This document shows positions 43,488 through 52,480 of a stretch of DNA of 64,000 bases, one piece after another. Numbering within the stretch: the first letter of the stretch is position 1; each line of letters begins with the position of its first letter. The position numbers were made by a program, and so were the translations under genes. The notes under the pieces were generated by a model, which worked only from the letters and a program-made list of their open reading frames with translations, was not told the origin of the DNA and did not search any database. This DNA comes from Luteithermobacter gelatinilyticus (GTDB lineage Bacteria; Pseudomonadota; Alphaproteobacteria; Sphingomonadales; Emcibacteraceae): NCBI RefSeq assembly GCF_005849285.1, contig NZ_CP040517.1, forward strand, positions 1,556,501 through 1,620,500, read 5' to 3'.

Positions 43488-44110
43488 TTCCGCACGATGT
43501 CAAGGATTTCCACGGGCCGGCTCATGATCTGATTGCGTACGGGAGATGCCGGGTCCGCCACCGGTGCCGTGGTGGGCTGCTGTTGGATTTTGCGCACCAC
43601 ATCCATACCGGAAATGACAACGCCAAAAGCGGCATAGCCCTGCCGGTCCGGATTGCGGTCACTGCCATAATCAAGCGCCGGGTTATCGCCTATGGTGATA
43701 AAAAATTCACTGTCCGCCGTACCTGGGGCAAGTCGCGCCATAGAAATCACGCCATCCCGGTGCAAAATGCCGGTTTGCTCTGTGGTCTCATGAACAATGG
43801 GCGGGCGGGCCTCAACGGCGCGGTTTCGCCCTCCCTGAATCAGGGTGATGGTCGTTTCGGCCGGGCGTTGATTATCCAACCGGACAGCCCGGTAAAAAAG
43901 GCCGCCCCTATACAACCCCGCCTCCATATTCTTGAGAAAATTATCCACTGTTACCGGGGCCCGCTCCGGATACAGCGCAACGGTAATATCACCCAAACTG
44001 GTTCTAATCACCACCGGTATTATTCTCTCTTCAGCCCTGAGCATGCCAGCCGCCATAATAGACAGGCACAACGTCATTCCCACGATAATAAGGTTTTTGA
44101 GGGCTTTCAT
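43484..44110 (-). CDS. Periplasmic cyclophilin-type peptidyl-prolyl isomerase
   Basis: 208 residues. A signal peptide ends near LRA. The cyclophilin fold is visible in GDITVALYPERAPVTVDNFL, GLFYRAVR, GVISMARLAPGTADSEFFI and the YAAFGVVISGMDVV end region. Several active-site positions differ from PpiA; for example FHRVI is FYRAVR, so catalytic activity is uncertain. It overlaps its neighbours on both sides by 4 bp (MFS upstream, LOG downstream). A second, more typical cyclophilin is at 56,741. Confidence 0.9.
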   Translation of the reverse strand: MKALKNLIIVGMTLCLSIMAAGMLRAEERIIPVVIRTSLGDITVALYPERAPVTVDNFLKNMEAGLYRGGLFYRAVRLDNQRPAETTITLIQGGRNRAVEARPPIVHETTEQTGILHRDGVISMARLAPGTADSEFFITIGDNPALDYGSDRNPDRQGYAAFGVVISGMDVVRKIQQQPTTAPVADPASPVRNQIMSRPVEILDIVRK

Positions 44111-45348
44111 GCCGCCTCTCCCTTCTTTTCGGCCGAGGATGTTCTGGGTTTGCTGTGGGAGACAACATACCAGAGCGTCACCAAAAATAAAAATAACAGG
44201 ACCGCATAGACGATCAGATTAAGGCGGGTCCACCCCAGCGTTTCAAAAATATACCCCGAACTGAGCGACGCCGCTGCCATCATACTGTACACCAGAAAAT
44301 CGTTGACGCCCTGGGCAAACGTCTTTTCCGATTCTGTATGGGCCTCGGCGAGCAGCGTTGTTCCCGCCGTAAACATAAAATTCCAGCCAAAACCAACCAG
44401 CGCCAAAGACAGATAAAAATTGCTGAGTTCAATATCGTAAATGGCCACTGCCGCAGCGATGGCGTAACTGGCCATACCCAGAAAAATAATCGGGACCGCA
44501 CCGAATCGCGCAATCAATGAGCCCGTCACAAAGGCAGGAGCGAACATGGCAAGAACATGAACCTGTATGACCATGGCGGCATCGGTGGTCTGGTATCCGC
44601 AGAACATCACCGCCAGCGGGGAAGCAGTCATCACAAAAGACATCAGCAGATATCCGCCACCCGCATTCAGACAAGCGCAAATAAAAGTTGGGCGTCGCAG
44701 AACGCCCCAAGGGGTTTTCTGGCTGGAAGGCACCGGCATATTACGTCTGCCGTTGCCGTCATGAACCATCGGCTGAACCTTATGCGGAACCCTTAACAGG
44801 GCGATCGGAATTTGCGCCAGAAGGCTAAGGCAAAGCACCAGCGCATAGGGACCGGCAAAAGTTAAAGGTTCCAGAACTGAGGTGAAATATCCCGTAATGG
44901 TAGGAGTCAGGAGAGCCGCAGCGATACCGCCCGCGAGGACAAAGGAAACCGCCTGTTTCTGGCGGTTCGGCGAACTCACTTCCATGGCGGTAAAGCGATA
45001 AAAGGCCGCAAAGGCCTGATAATTCCCGTGAAACCAGGTCGCCAGACAAAACAGGATAAAATCCTGCCGGACCAGAGCATATAGAGCCAGCGCCCCGCTG
45101 GTCAGCGCATTCAGGGCCCCGACCTGAAATCCCCGTTTGCGCCCGAACTTTCTCATGAAATAGGACGCCGGCACCGCAGAGAATGCCGACCCTAGCACCG
45201 CCGTCGCCACTGGCAATGCCGCCCATACCGGGTCCGGCGACAGCATTTTGCCGACCAGCGCCGAATAGGTCAGCAGCGTCATGGTGGAGGCCAGCATCAA
45301 CGCCTGGCACAGGCTGAGAAGAAAAATATTCAGTTTTTCACGGGGCAT
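44107..45348 (-). CDS. MFS transporter
   Basis: 413 residues with about 12 hydrophobic helices (first: IFLLSLCQALMLASTMTLLTYSALVG). The loop 2-3 motif region RKFGRKRGFQVGAL is typical of the major facilitator superfamily, which moves small molecules across the inner membrane. No motif fixes the substrate. It is 28 bp after the metallo-beta-lactamase gene and overlaps the cyclophilin gene by 4 bp. A short cytoplasmic C-terminal tail is present. Confidence 0.86.
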   Translation of the reverse strand: MPREKLNIFLLSLCQALMLASTMTLLTYSALVGKMLSPDPVWAALPVATAVLGSAFSAVPASYFMRKFGRKRGFQVGALNALTSGALALYALVRQDFILFCLATWFHGNYQAFAAFYRFTAMEVSSPNRQKQAVSFVLAGGIAAALLTPTITGYFTSVLEPLTFAGPYALVLCLSLLAQIPIALLRVPHKVQPMVHDGNGRRNMPVPSSQKTPWGVLRRPTFICACLNAGGGYLLMSFVMTASPLAVMFCGYQTTDAAMVIQVHVLAMFAPAFVTGSLIARFGAVPIIFLGMASYAIAAAVAIYDIELSNFYLSLALVGFGWNFMFTAGTTLLAEAHTESEKTFAQGVNDFLVYSMMAAASLSSGYIFETLGWTRLNLIVYAVLLFLFLVTLWYVVSHSKPRTSSAEKKGEAA

Positions 45349-45376
45349 GAATAACTCAGGACAGGGCTGATGGCGA

Positions 45377-46132
45377 CTACAGGTTGATTACCATGCCATC
45401 ATAAGCAGGTTCGATGTGCCCGGGAAGCTGTTTTTTCAAAGTTGCATAATCCATATCCCAGGTCATGTGCGTGAGCACCGCCCGTTTGGGCTTAAAAAGC
45501 TTGATATAATCCAAGGTCCTTTCAAGATGGGTGTGGGTCGGATGCGGTTCCGGCCGCAAGGCATCAACAACCCATAAATCCAGGTTATGGAGATATTTGT
45601 GACTTTCTTCAGGTATCACATTAAAATCTGTGCTATAAGCCACTTTATTCAAACGGAAACCATATGATGTGGTGTTGCCGTGGTTTTGCAAAAACGGCTG
45701 TATGTCAATGGCACCGATGCGAAAGGGGGACGTCTCAATTTCATGCATGTTGGCAATCGCCGGATATCCCCCCTGACTGGTGAAAATATAGTCAAAACGC
45801 CGCTTCAGAACGGCGCGGGTTTCCGGGCCGGCATAAACGTCCACGCGTTTTTTCATACATTGAAAAATCCCTCGCAAATCGTCTATGCCATGCGTATGAT
45901 CCGCATGATCGTGGGTATACAAAACCCCGTCAAGGCGGGTAATGCCCGCATCCAGGCATTGTTCCCTGAGATCCGGTGACGTATCAACAAGCAGTGCCGT
46001 GCCCTGCTCTTCCACGTAGATGGAAGACCGCCGGCGGCGGTTTTTCGGATTGTTGCGATCACATACGCCCCAGATATTGCCGATCCGCGGCACGCCGCCC
46101 GAAGTGCCACAGCCCAGAATAGTCACCTTCAT
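45377..46132 (-). CDS. Metallo-beta-lactamase fold hydrolase, PhnP/RNase Z-like
   Basis: 251 residues from ATG 46132. The zinc motif is THDHADHTHGID (HxHxDH), with a CGTSGGVPRIG start typical of PhnP and related phosphodiesterases. The frame is open eight codons further upstream, but ATG 46132 overlaps the tatD stop (TGATG) and has GGGG upstream, and it gives the family start MKVTILGCGTSGG. This gene follows metG-tatD in many alphaproteobacteria. A phosphodiesterase role is inferred; the substrate is unknown. Confidence 0.9.
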   Translation of the reverse strand: MKVTILGCGTSGGVPRIGNIWGVCDRNNPKNRRRRSSIYVEEQGTALLVDTSPDLREQCLDAGITRLDGVLYTHDHADHTHGIDDLRGIFQCMKKRVDVYAGPETRAVLKRRFDYIFTSQGGYPAIANMHEIETSPFRIGAIDIQPFLQNHGNTTSYGFRLNKVAYSTDFNVIPEESHKYLHNLDLWVVDALRPEPHPTHTHLERTLDYIKLFKPKRAVLTHMTWDMDYATLKKQLPGHIEPAYDGMVINL

Positions 46133-46944
46133 CAGTTTTCCCCTTCCGACAGACACGCCTTATGACGCGCCTTATGGAACAGGGCAAAGAAGTTTTCCGT
46201 GGTGATCCGGGCCAGTTCTTCATAAGACAGTCCCAGCAGGTCAGCCAGAAAGGCGGCCGTATATTTCACATAAGCCGGCTCATTAGGTTTGCCGCGTTTG
46301 GGCACCGGTGCTAGATAAGGCGCGTCCGTTTCAACCAACAACCGGTCGTGGGGGATGATCCTTACCGTTTCCCGAAGATCCGTAGCGTTTTTGAACGTAA
46401 CGATCCCGGAAATGGAAATATAACACCCCATCTCCAGCGCCGCCTCGGCAAAGGCGCGACTGGCGGTAAAACAGTGAATGACCGCCGGATAGGCGCCCTT
46501 GTCCATTTCTTCTTTCATGATCCGGGCCGTATCGGCATCAGCATCCCTGGAGTGCACAATCAGCGGCAGACCAGTTTCCCGGCTGGCGGCAATATGAGCC
46601 CGGAAATTTTCCTGTTGTAAGTGGCGCGGCGCATGATCGTAATAATAATCCAGCCCGCTTTCGCCAATACCGACGACCTTTTCCGGCTGAGCCTTTTCAA
46701 TCAGCTGTTCCGCCGTAATTCCGGGTTCATTTTCCGCCTCATGGGGGTGGCTGCCCACCGTACACCAGACATGATCATACTGCCGGGCGATGGCCAGCAC
46801 CTCGTCATATTCGCTAAGCCGGGCATTGATGGCCAGCATCGCGCCGACCCCTGCCTCGCGGGCCCGTTGCATGACACCGGGCATATCCTCTGTCATGCTG
46901 CCGTAATTTAAATGGCAATGGCTGTCGACAAGCATCTCTTTCAA
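46132..46944 (-). CDS. tatD: TatD family hydrolase
   Basis: 270 residues. A metal-dependent TIM-barrel DNase/hydrolase. Ligand motifs are VDSHCHLNY (HxH), GESGLDYYYD, IVHSRDAD, HCFTAS and VETDAPYLAPVP. Length is normal. It starts within the metG stop region (4 bp overlap) and its own stop overlaps the next start, showing tight coupling in the metG-tatD-MBL unit. Confidence 0.95.
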   Translation of the reverse strand: MKEMLVDSHCHLNYGSMTEDMPGVMQRAREAGVGAMLAINARLSEYDEVLAIARQYDHVWCTVGSHPHEAENEPGITAEQLIEKAQPEKVVGIGESGLDYYYDHAPRHLQQENFRAHIAASRETGLPLIVHSRDADADTARIMKEEMDKGAYPAVIHCFTASRAFAEAALEMGCYISISGIVTFKNATDLRETVRIIPHDRLLVETDAPYLAPVPKRGKPNEPAYVKYTAAFLADLLGLSYEELARITTENFFALFHKARHKACLSEGEN

Positions 46945-48485
46945 GCCTCTTGTTCAACAAATCGGGGGAAGACTCCTTGCGGCTTGTCCAGGACTGTACC
47001 GCTTGGCAGACGGCCGGTTTCGCCCAATTGGTCAAAACCGCGCGCTGCCTGGTCGAGGTTCAGCTGATCCAGCATTTTTGCTGCACTATCGGGCATGAAC
47101 GGCTGAATAAGGATTCCCACCTGGCGAATAACTTCTGCCGTGACATACAATACTGTGCCCATGCGTTCCGGATCGGTTTTCTTGAGCGCCCAAGGTTCCT
47201 GCCCCGCAAAATACCCATTCGCGTCAGAAACAACCTTCCAGATAACTTCCAGCGCCTGGTGAAAGGCCTGCTCGTCCATTTTTTCACGCACTTTTTCCAA
47301 AAGCCCGTCGGCAGCAGCGAGAATATCACGATCGGCCTGCGTTAACGTACCGGGGACGGGGATACGAGATTCACAATTTTTGTAGATCATGCTGAGGCTG
47401 CGCTGGGCCAGATTGCCCAGATCATTGGCCAGATCGCTGTTGATGCGGTTGATCATGGCCTGCCGGGAATAATCCCCATCATTGCCAAACGGCACTTCCC
47501 GCATCAGGAAATAGCGCACCTGGTCCAGACCGAATTCCTCAACAATCTGGAACGGGTCAATCACGTTACCAATGGATTTGGATATTTTCTGTCCCTCATT
47601 GGTCCACCAGCCATGGGCAAAAATACGCCGGGGCAAGGGAATTTCGGCCGCCATAAGAAAAGCCGGCCAGTAGACCGCATGAAACCGCAGAATATCCTTG
47701 CCCACCATATGCATATCGGCGGGCCAGAATTTGCGGAAAATAGCGCTGTCCATATCCGGGTAGCCCACGGCCGTCAGATAATTGGTCAGCGCGTCAATCC
47801 AGACATACATGATGTGTTTGTCATTGCCCGGCACTGGCACGCCCCACTGAAAACTGGTGCGGGAAATGGACAGATCCCTGAGCCCCCCTTCCACAAAACT
47901 TTTCACTTCGTTGCGGCGACTTTTGGGCAGAACCGCCTCCGGCAGCGTGTCATACCATTTGAGAAGCTCCTCCCCCCAGGCGGAAAGACGGAAAAAATAA
48001 CTCTCTTCTTCCACCCATTCCACTGGCGCGCCCGTAGGCGCCAGCTTTTCACCGCCTTCCCCCTCGATCAGTTCGCTTTCAGCATAAAAGGCTTCATCAC
48101 GCACCGAATACCATCCGGCATATTTATCCAGATAGATCTGACCATTATCTTCCAGTTTTCGCCACAACGCCTGAACCGCCCGTTTGTGACGTTCTTCAGT
48201 AGTGCGGATAAAATCATCATTGGAAAAATTCATGAACGTGGCCAGCTTACGGAATCCCTGAGACACATCATCACAGAATTCCTGCGGCGTTTTGCCGGCG
48301 GCCCGAGCGGATTTTTCGACTTTCTGACCATGTTCGTCCGTGCCCGTCAGAAACATCACTTCATACCCGTCCAGCCGTTTAAAACGCGCAAGAACATCAC
48401 AGGCCAGCGTGGTATAGGCATGGCCAATATGCGGTTTGTCATTCACATAATAGATGGGCGTCGTAATGTAAAAAGCAGACGACAT
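46941..48485 (-). CDS. metG: Methionyl-tRNA synthetase
   Basis: 514 residues. It charges tRNA-Met. The HIGH-like motif is KPHIGHAYTT and the KMSKS-like motif is KISKSIGNVID. The body has the MetRS connective domain without an evident zinc knuckle, and lacks the C-terminal dimerisation domain of longer forms, as is usual in alphaproteobacteria. It overlaps tatD by 4 bp and follows holB by 32 bp. Confidence 0.97.
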   Translation of the reverse strand: MSSAFYITTPIYYVNDKPHIGHAYTTLACDVLARFKRLDGYEVMFLTGTDEHGQKVEKSARAAGKTPQEFCDDVSQGFRKLATFMNFSNDDFIRTTEERHKRAVQALWRKLEDNGQIYLDKYAGWYSVRDEAFYAESELIEGEGGEKLAPTGAPVEWVEEESYFFRLSAWGEELLKWYDTLPEAVLPKSRRNEVKSFVEGGLRDLSISRTSFQWGVPVPGNDKHIMYVWIDALTNYLTAVGYPDMDSAIFRKFWPADMHMVGKDILRFHAVYWPAFLMAAEIPLPRRIFAHGWWTNEGQKISKSIGNVIDPFQIVEEFGLDQVRYFLMREVPFGNDGDYSRQAMINRINSDLANDLGNLAQRSLSMIYKNCESRIPVPGTLTQADRDILAAADGLLEKVREKMDEQAFHQALEVIWKVVSDANGYFAGQEPWALKKTDPERMGTVLYVTAEVIRQVGILIQPFMPDSAAKMLDQLNLDQAARGFDQLGETGRLPSGTVLDKPQGVFPRFVEQEA

Positions 48486-48517
48486 AATCCAGTTACTCCG
48501 GTTAATTCCTGATAAAA

Positions 48518-49642
48518 TTAACCCTTCACCGTCTGGCTGATCATGGAAAAAATGTTGATGACGACAAGTTTCCGATCCAGGTTGACGGCATCGGTGCGGG
48601 TTATTAATTGGCTAACCTTTTCCCATAGCTCGCCCCATTGATCAAGCGGAATTCTTTGACCGAGCGACGCCATAAGCTCAAGCTCCCCTGTCATCACCGG
48701 ATGAACGGACGAGACCTGCTCCTGGGCGGATAATGCTGCATGCCGGGTCATGCGGTTCATGAAACGCAGCAAAAGCTCTCCAAACAGACGGAATCTGTCT
48801 TGATTATTGCGCCCGGCCAGTTCGCCGGCCAACACATGCAGGGCCGGCACGTTCACCTCTGGCAGAGTGGATAATAGCGAAAGTATTTGACTGTAAAGCT
48901 CCAGTCCCTTCTGATGCACCAGGTTCAGCGCATATCCCGGGCTGCCTTCGCTAAGTACGGCATAGCCCGCAAGCTCCTCTTCGGGAAGCTCTGGATTTTC
49001 CCGCCGCAAAATTTCAGCCACGGCCTGATCCGTGAGCGGTTTCAGACGCATCTGACGGCATCTCGACCTGATGGTGGGCAACAGTCGGCCCGGCGCATGC
49101 GCCAGAATGAAAAGCAAAGCATGACGAGGAGGTTCTTCAAGAACCTTCAGTAAGGCGTTGGCCGCATTACGATTCATTTCATCGGCACTGTCTATGATGG
49201 CGATGCGCCAGCCCCCATCGCTGGAAGTGGTATTAAAAAACCCCTGAAGCCGGCGCACCTCGTCAATGACAATCTCCTTGCGCCGTTTGCCGGTTTTCTC
49301 ATCCAGGCCCCGTTCTATGCTCAACAGGTCAGGATGACTTCCCGCATTAATCAATTGATTGGTCCGGCTTTCGGGATCAGTGGCCAGAGTTGTAAGCGCC
49401 GTCTTTTCCAGGGTGTCGCCAAAAAGACCGCCGCCTGCCTCCTCTGTCGGCGCATGATGCAATAAAAACCGCGCCATGTGATAAGCCAGCGAGGCCTTAC
49501 CAATACCGCGCGGGCCGGTGATCATCCACGCATGATGCAGTTTGTCGGCATTAAAGGCATCAAGGAACAGGCGTGATGCCGCCTCATGCCCGATAACTTC
49601 CCGACACAGGCGGGCATGGGGGACCATTTCAAGTTCTTCCAT
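48518..49642 (-). CDS. holB: DNA polymerase III delta' subunit
   Basis: 374 residues from ATG 49642. A clamp-loader subunit with an AAA+ fold: GPRGIGKASLAYHMARFLL around the P-loop, SADEMNRNAANALLKVLEEPP and the sensor-1 segment IRSRCRQMRL. The frame is open 12 codons further upstream, overlapping tmk; the chosen start has GAGTGAGGG upstream and follows the tmk stop closely. It lies between tmk and metG, the usual alphaproteobacterial order. Confidence 0.94.
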   Translation of the reverse strand: MEELEMVPHARLCREVIGHEAASRLFLDAFNADKLHHAWMITGPRGIGKASLAYHMARFLLHHAPTEEAGGGLFGDTLEKTALTTLATDPESRTNQLINAGSHPDLLSIERGLDEKTGKRRKEIVIDEVRRLQGFFNTTSSDGGWRIAIIDSADEMNRNAANALLKVLEEPPRHALLFILAHAPGRLLPTIRSRCRQMRLKPLTDQAVAEILRRENPELPEEELAGYAVLSEGSPGYALNLVHQKGLELYSQILSLLSTLPEVNVPALHVLAGELAGRNNQDRFRLFGELLLRFMNRMTRHAALSAQEQVSSVHPVMTGELELMASLGQRIPLDQWGELWEKVSQLITRTDAVNLDRKLVVINIFSMISQTVKG

Positions 49643-49647
49643 TGCCC

Positions 49648-50331
49648 TCACTCCAGTCCAAACCGGTCTTTCACACACTGCCAGATGCGTTCTTCCACGT
49701 CGTCGACACGGCCTTCCGCAGCGATCACGGTAATCCGCTGCGGGTTTTTCGCGGCAATATCAAGAAAGGCCTCACGCAGTTTTTCGTGGAATCCCTTCCC
49801 CATTCTTTCATACCGGTCTTCGCGCTGTTGCCCTGTCTCCGTCTTTTGCCGCATTCTGGCCCGCTCTAACCCCAACGAGGCCCCGCCATTCAAAAGCAGG
49901 GTAAAGTCAGGCCAGAAGTTGTCGGTCACGATCTTATGCAGGTCAAGAATCCTATCCACCCCAAGCCCTTGGGCATATCCCTGATACGCCAGGGTGGAAT
50001 CGGCATAACGATCACAGATAACCCATTTCCCTGCCCGTAATGCCGGCAGCACCGTCCGATCCAGATGGTCGCGCCGGGCCGCATAATGCAACAGGGTTTC
50101 GGTCATGGGGGTCCATTTATCCGTGCCACCGGTTACCAGAAGCCCACGAATTGCTTCCGCCCCCGGCGCCCCGCCTGGCTCCCGGGTCAACACCACTTCT
50201 ATCCCGTGGTGTTCCAGCCTTTCCCTGAGCCGCAAGGCCTGGGTGGACTTGCCCACCCCTTCCCCGCCTTCAAAGGTAATAAAGCGGCCCTTAAACGACG
50301 AACCAGAATGGGCAAGTGTTTTATCGGCCAC
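49648..50331 (-). CDS. tmk: Thymidylate kinase
   Basis: 227 residues. It phosphorylates dTMP to dTDP. Motifs are the P-loop FEGGEGVGKST, the TREPGG segment, DRYADSTLAYQG and an Arg-rich lid. The N-terminal tail of about 14 residues is longer than in E. coli. It overlaps the end of the D-Ala-D-Ala carboxypeptidase gene by 11 bp and its stop lies just before holB. Confidence 0.96.
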   Translation of the reverse strand: MADKTLAHSGSSFKGRFITFEGGEGVGKSTQALRLRERLEHHGIEVVLTREPGGAPGAEAIRGLLVTGGTDKWTPMTETLLHYAARRDHLDRTVLPALRAGKWVICDRYADSTLAYQGYAQGLGVDRILDLHKIVTDNFWPDFTLLLNGGASLGLERARMRQKTETGQQREDRYERMGKGFHEKLREAFLDIAAKNPQRITVIAAEGRVDDVEERIWQCVKDRFGLE

Positions 50332-51493
50332 GGCCTGAGGACCCTATCAGCATATAGTTCAGAGCAGCTTTCAAGCGGTTAAAACCACCCAGTTTTCCGA
50401 CATCTTCGCCGGCCACCAGTGGCAGACGTACCGATTCCATATGAGGAGATGAGATCTCCAGCATGGCCACAGGCTGTCCCTTCACGATCGGCGCCGCAAT
50501 GGGCCCTTCGTAAATTACCTTGGCTTTCATCTTGCGACGCGCTTCACGGCTCATAGACAGGGTGACATCCTGTTCCAACACTAACGGCACCTGATCCTTT
50601 TCCCCCAGCCACACATTGGCATAATCAAGCGTTTTTCCCGCCTGCAGCAGGTTGTAAACATCAAAGTTACGGAATCCATAATTCAGAAGCCGTTCGGATT
50701 CCCGCGCTCGGGCCCGTTCGCTGGGCAACCCATTGACCACCAGAATCAGCCGCCGGTCATCCCGTTTGGCCGAAGCCACAAGCCCGAACCCCGCCGCTTC
50801 TGTATGACCGGTTTTTAGGCCGTCCGCTTCCGGCATGCTATAAAGGATGGGATTGCGGTTGGTTTGGCGAATATCGTTATAGGTGAATTCTTTTTCCGCA
50901 AACATGGCATAATATTCTGGAAAATTGGCGATCATTTTCTGAGCCAGGATCGCCAGATCCCGCGCCGACATGTAATGGTTTTCATCCGGCCAGCCATTGC
51001 TGTTCACCATATGGGTGTTTGTCATGCCAAGTTCGCGGGCTTTTTCGTTCATCCAGTCCACGAAGACCGCTTCCGAGCCTGCCAGCCCTTCTGCCAGGAC
51101 CACACAGGCATCATTGCCGCTTTGCACAATGATCCCCATCAAAAGATCGTGAACCGTGACCCGGTCACCGGCCTTGAGAAACATGGTGGAGCCTTTAAGG
51201 CGCCATTTCCGCCAGGCTGCTTCGCTGACCTCGATTTCATCATTGAGGGTGATCACCCCGTCCCGGAGCTTTTCAAAGGCGATATAGACCGTAAGCAGCT
51301 TGCTCATGGAAGATGGCGCCATCGGGGTGTCGGGCTCCTTGGCAAACAACACATCTCCTGTCGCGCCTTCGATCAGGATGGCATGTTCCGCAATGGTCTG
51401 GATATTCTGGGCGCCAAAGGCCGCAGAGGTCCCTCCTTGGGCACTTAGAAAAACCATCAGAATGGTGAAGAAGGATCTTTTGAGATCAACCAT
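50321..51493 (-). CDS. dacA: D-alanyl-D-alanine carboxypeptidase, PBP5/6 family
   Basis: 390 residues. A signal peptide ends near AFGA. The serine is in SMSK (catalytic Ser62, SSMSKLLTV), the SxN motif is in QSGNDA and the KTG motif in GLKTGHTEAAG. The C-terminal beta domain and a terminal amphipathic stretch (KAALNYMLIG) would bind the inner membrane. It trims pentapeptides in peptidoglycan. It follows rlpA and overlaps tmk. Confidence 0.95.
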   Translation of the reverse strand: MVDLKRSFFTILMVFLSAQGGTSAAFGAQNIQTIAEHAILIEGATGDVLFAKEPDTPMAPSSMSKLLTVYIAFEKLRDGVITLNDEIEVSEAAWRKWRLKGSTMFLKAGDRVTVHDLLMGIIVQSGNDACVVLAEGLAGSEAVFVDWMNEKARELGMTNTHMVNSNGWPDENHYMSARDLAILAQKMIANFPEYYAMFAEKEFTYNDIRQTNRNPILYSMPEADGLKTGHTEAAGFGLVASAKRDDRRLILVVNGLPSERARARESERLLNYGFRNFDVYNLLQAGKTLDYANVWLGEKDQVPLVLEQDVTLSMSREARRKMKAKVIYEGPIAAPIVKGQPVAMLEISSPHMESVRLPLVAGEDVGKLGGFNRLKAALNYMLIGSSGRGR

Positions 51494-51556
51494 TTATCCG
51501 TTTCTCGTCTTTATTTGTTAAACTTAGTATTTCAAACCGGTTATGCCGGAACAGGG

Positions 51557-52480
51557 TTAGTCCATCACTATTCGGGCCGTATTATGTCCCCAGGCCAACA
51601 CACGCCCCAGGGTAACATCTGCCTGTTCCCTGGACTCCAGCGGTCCGATGCGTACACGGTAGAGTTTCTGGCCGTTGACATCAACAAGCTCCAGCAGGGT
51701 CTGCCCTACATGGCGGATGCCATCCGCCACGGCTTCAGCCCGGAGTTTGTCGGCAAAAGCCCCGATCTGTACATAAATCGTTTTCAGATCATATTCCTTG
51801 TGTGCCGTTTCCTGTTGCGGTGGAGAAGAGACAAGCTTTTCCACCTCCACGGCCGGTGGTGGAGACAGTGGCGTAGTTTCTTCGGCCACGACCACGGGGG
51901 CGCGTTTGGGAGCGGGCTGGGCCAGTGAGGATGAGGACGGCGAGGATGAGGACGGCGAGGATGAGGATGGTGGAGTTTGTCGTCTGACATAGACCGGGGC
52001 GGCATCAGGACCTGGGACGGCTTCCACACGAACTTTGGTAACTCCTTGGCGTTCAAATCCCAGAAGCTGGGCTGCACGCCGCGAAACGTCGATCAGGCGG
52101 TTACCCACAAATGGCCCGCGATCATTGACCCTAAGAATCAGGGAACGCCCGTTTTCCAGATTGGTCACCCGCACATAACTTGGCATCGGCAGGGTGGTAT
52201 GGGCGGCGGTCAGGGCGTTCATGTTAAAAATTTCGCCATTGGCCGTCTTGCGGCCATGAAATTTAGGCCCGTACCAAGAGGCAAGCCCCACGGCGGAATA
52301 TGTGGGGTCTTCCTTGGGATAATACACCTTGCCTGCGACCTTATAGGGCTTTCCCACTTTGTAACTGCCCTGCCCCGCTGGCGGCGTTTCATAGGAACGG
52401 GGGCCGCTGGAACACGCGGCAAGCCCCAGAAGCAGCATACACAGTCCTAAATATTTTCCCAAACGGTTCAGTAACTTCAT
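51557..52480 (-). CDS. rlpA: RlpA-type lipoprotein, septal lytic transglycosylase
   Basis: 307 residues from ATG 52480. The lipobox LLLGLAAC gives a lipidated Cys near residue 22. The double-psi beta-barrel (SWYGPKFHGRKTANGEIF, RVNDRGPFVGNRLIDVSRRAA) is the transglycosylase domain, and a SPOR domain (about 230-307) binds denuded glycan. Between them is a Ser-Pro linker encoded by a 15 bp tandem repeat. The frame is open 17 codons further upstream inside mltB, but the later ATG gives a canonical lipoprotein signal. It overlaps mltB by 4 bp. Confidence 0.93.
   Translation of the reverse strand: MKLLNRLGKYLGLCMLLLGLAACSSGPRSYETPPAGQGSYKVGKPYKVAGKVYYPKEDPTYSAVGLASWYGPKFHGRKTANGEIFNMNALTAAHTTLPMPSYVRVTNLENGRSLILRVNDRGPFVGNRLIDVSRRAAQLLGFERQGVTKVRVEAVPGPDAAPVYVRRQTPPSSSSPSSSSPSSSSLAQPAPKRAPVVVAEETTPLSPPPAVEVEKLVSSPPQQETAHKEYDLKTIYVQIGAFADKLRAEAVADGIRHVGQTLLELVDVNGQKLYRVRIGPLESREQADVTLGRVLAWGHNTARIVMD
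51927..51971. repeat. Three tandem 15 bp repeats inside rlpA
   Basis: GAGGATGAGGACGGC occurs at 51927-51941 and 51942-51956 exactly, with a slightly changed third unit to 51971. On the coding strand it encodes PSSSS repeats in the linker between the catalytic and SPOR domains. The repeats can gain or lose units in frame, changing only linker length. Confidence 0.9.
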
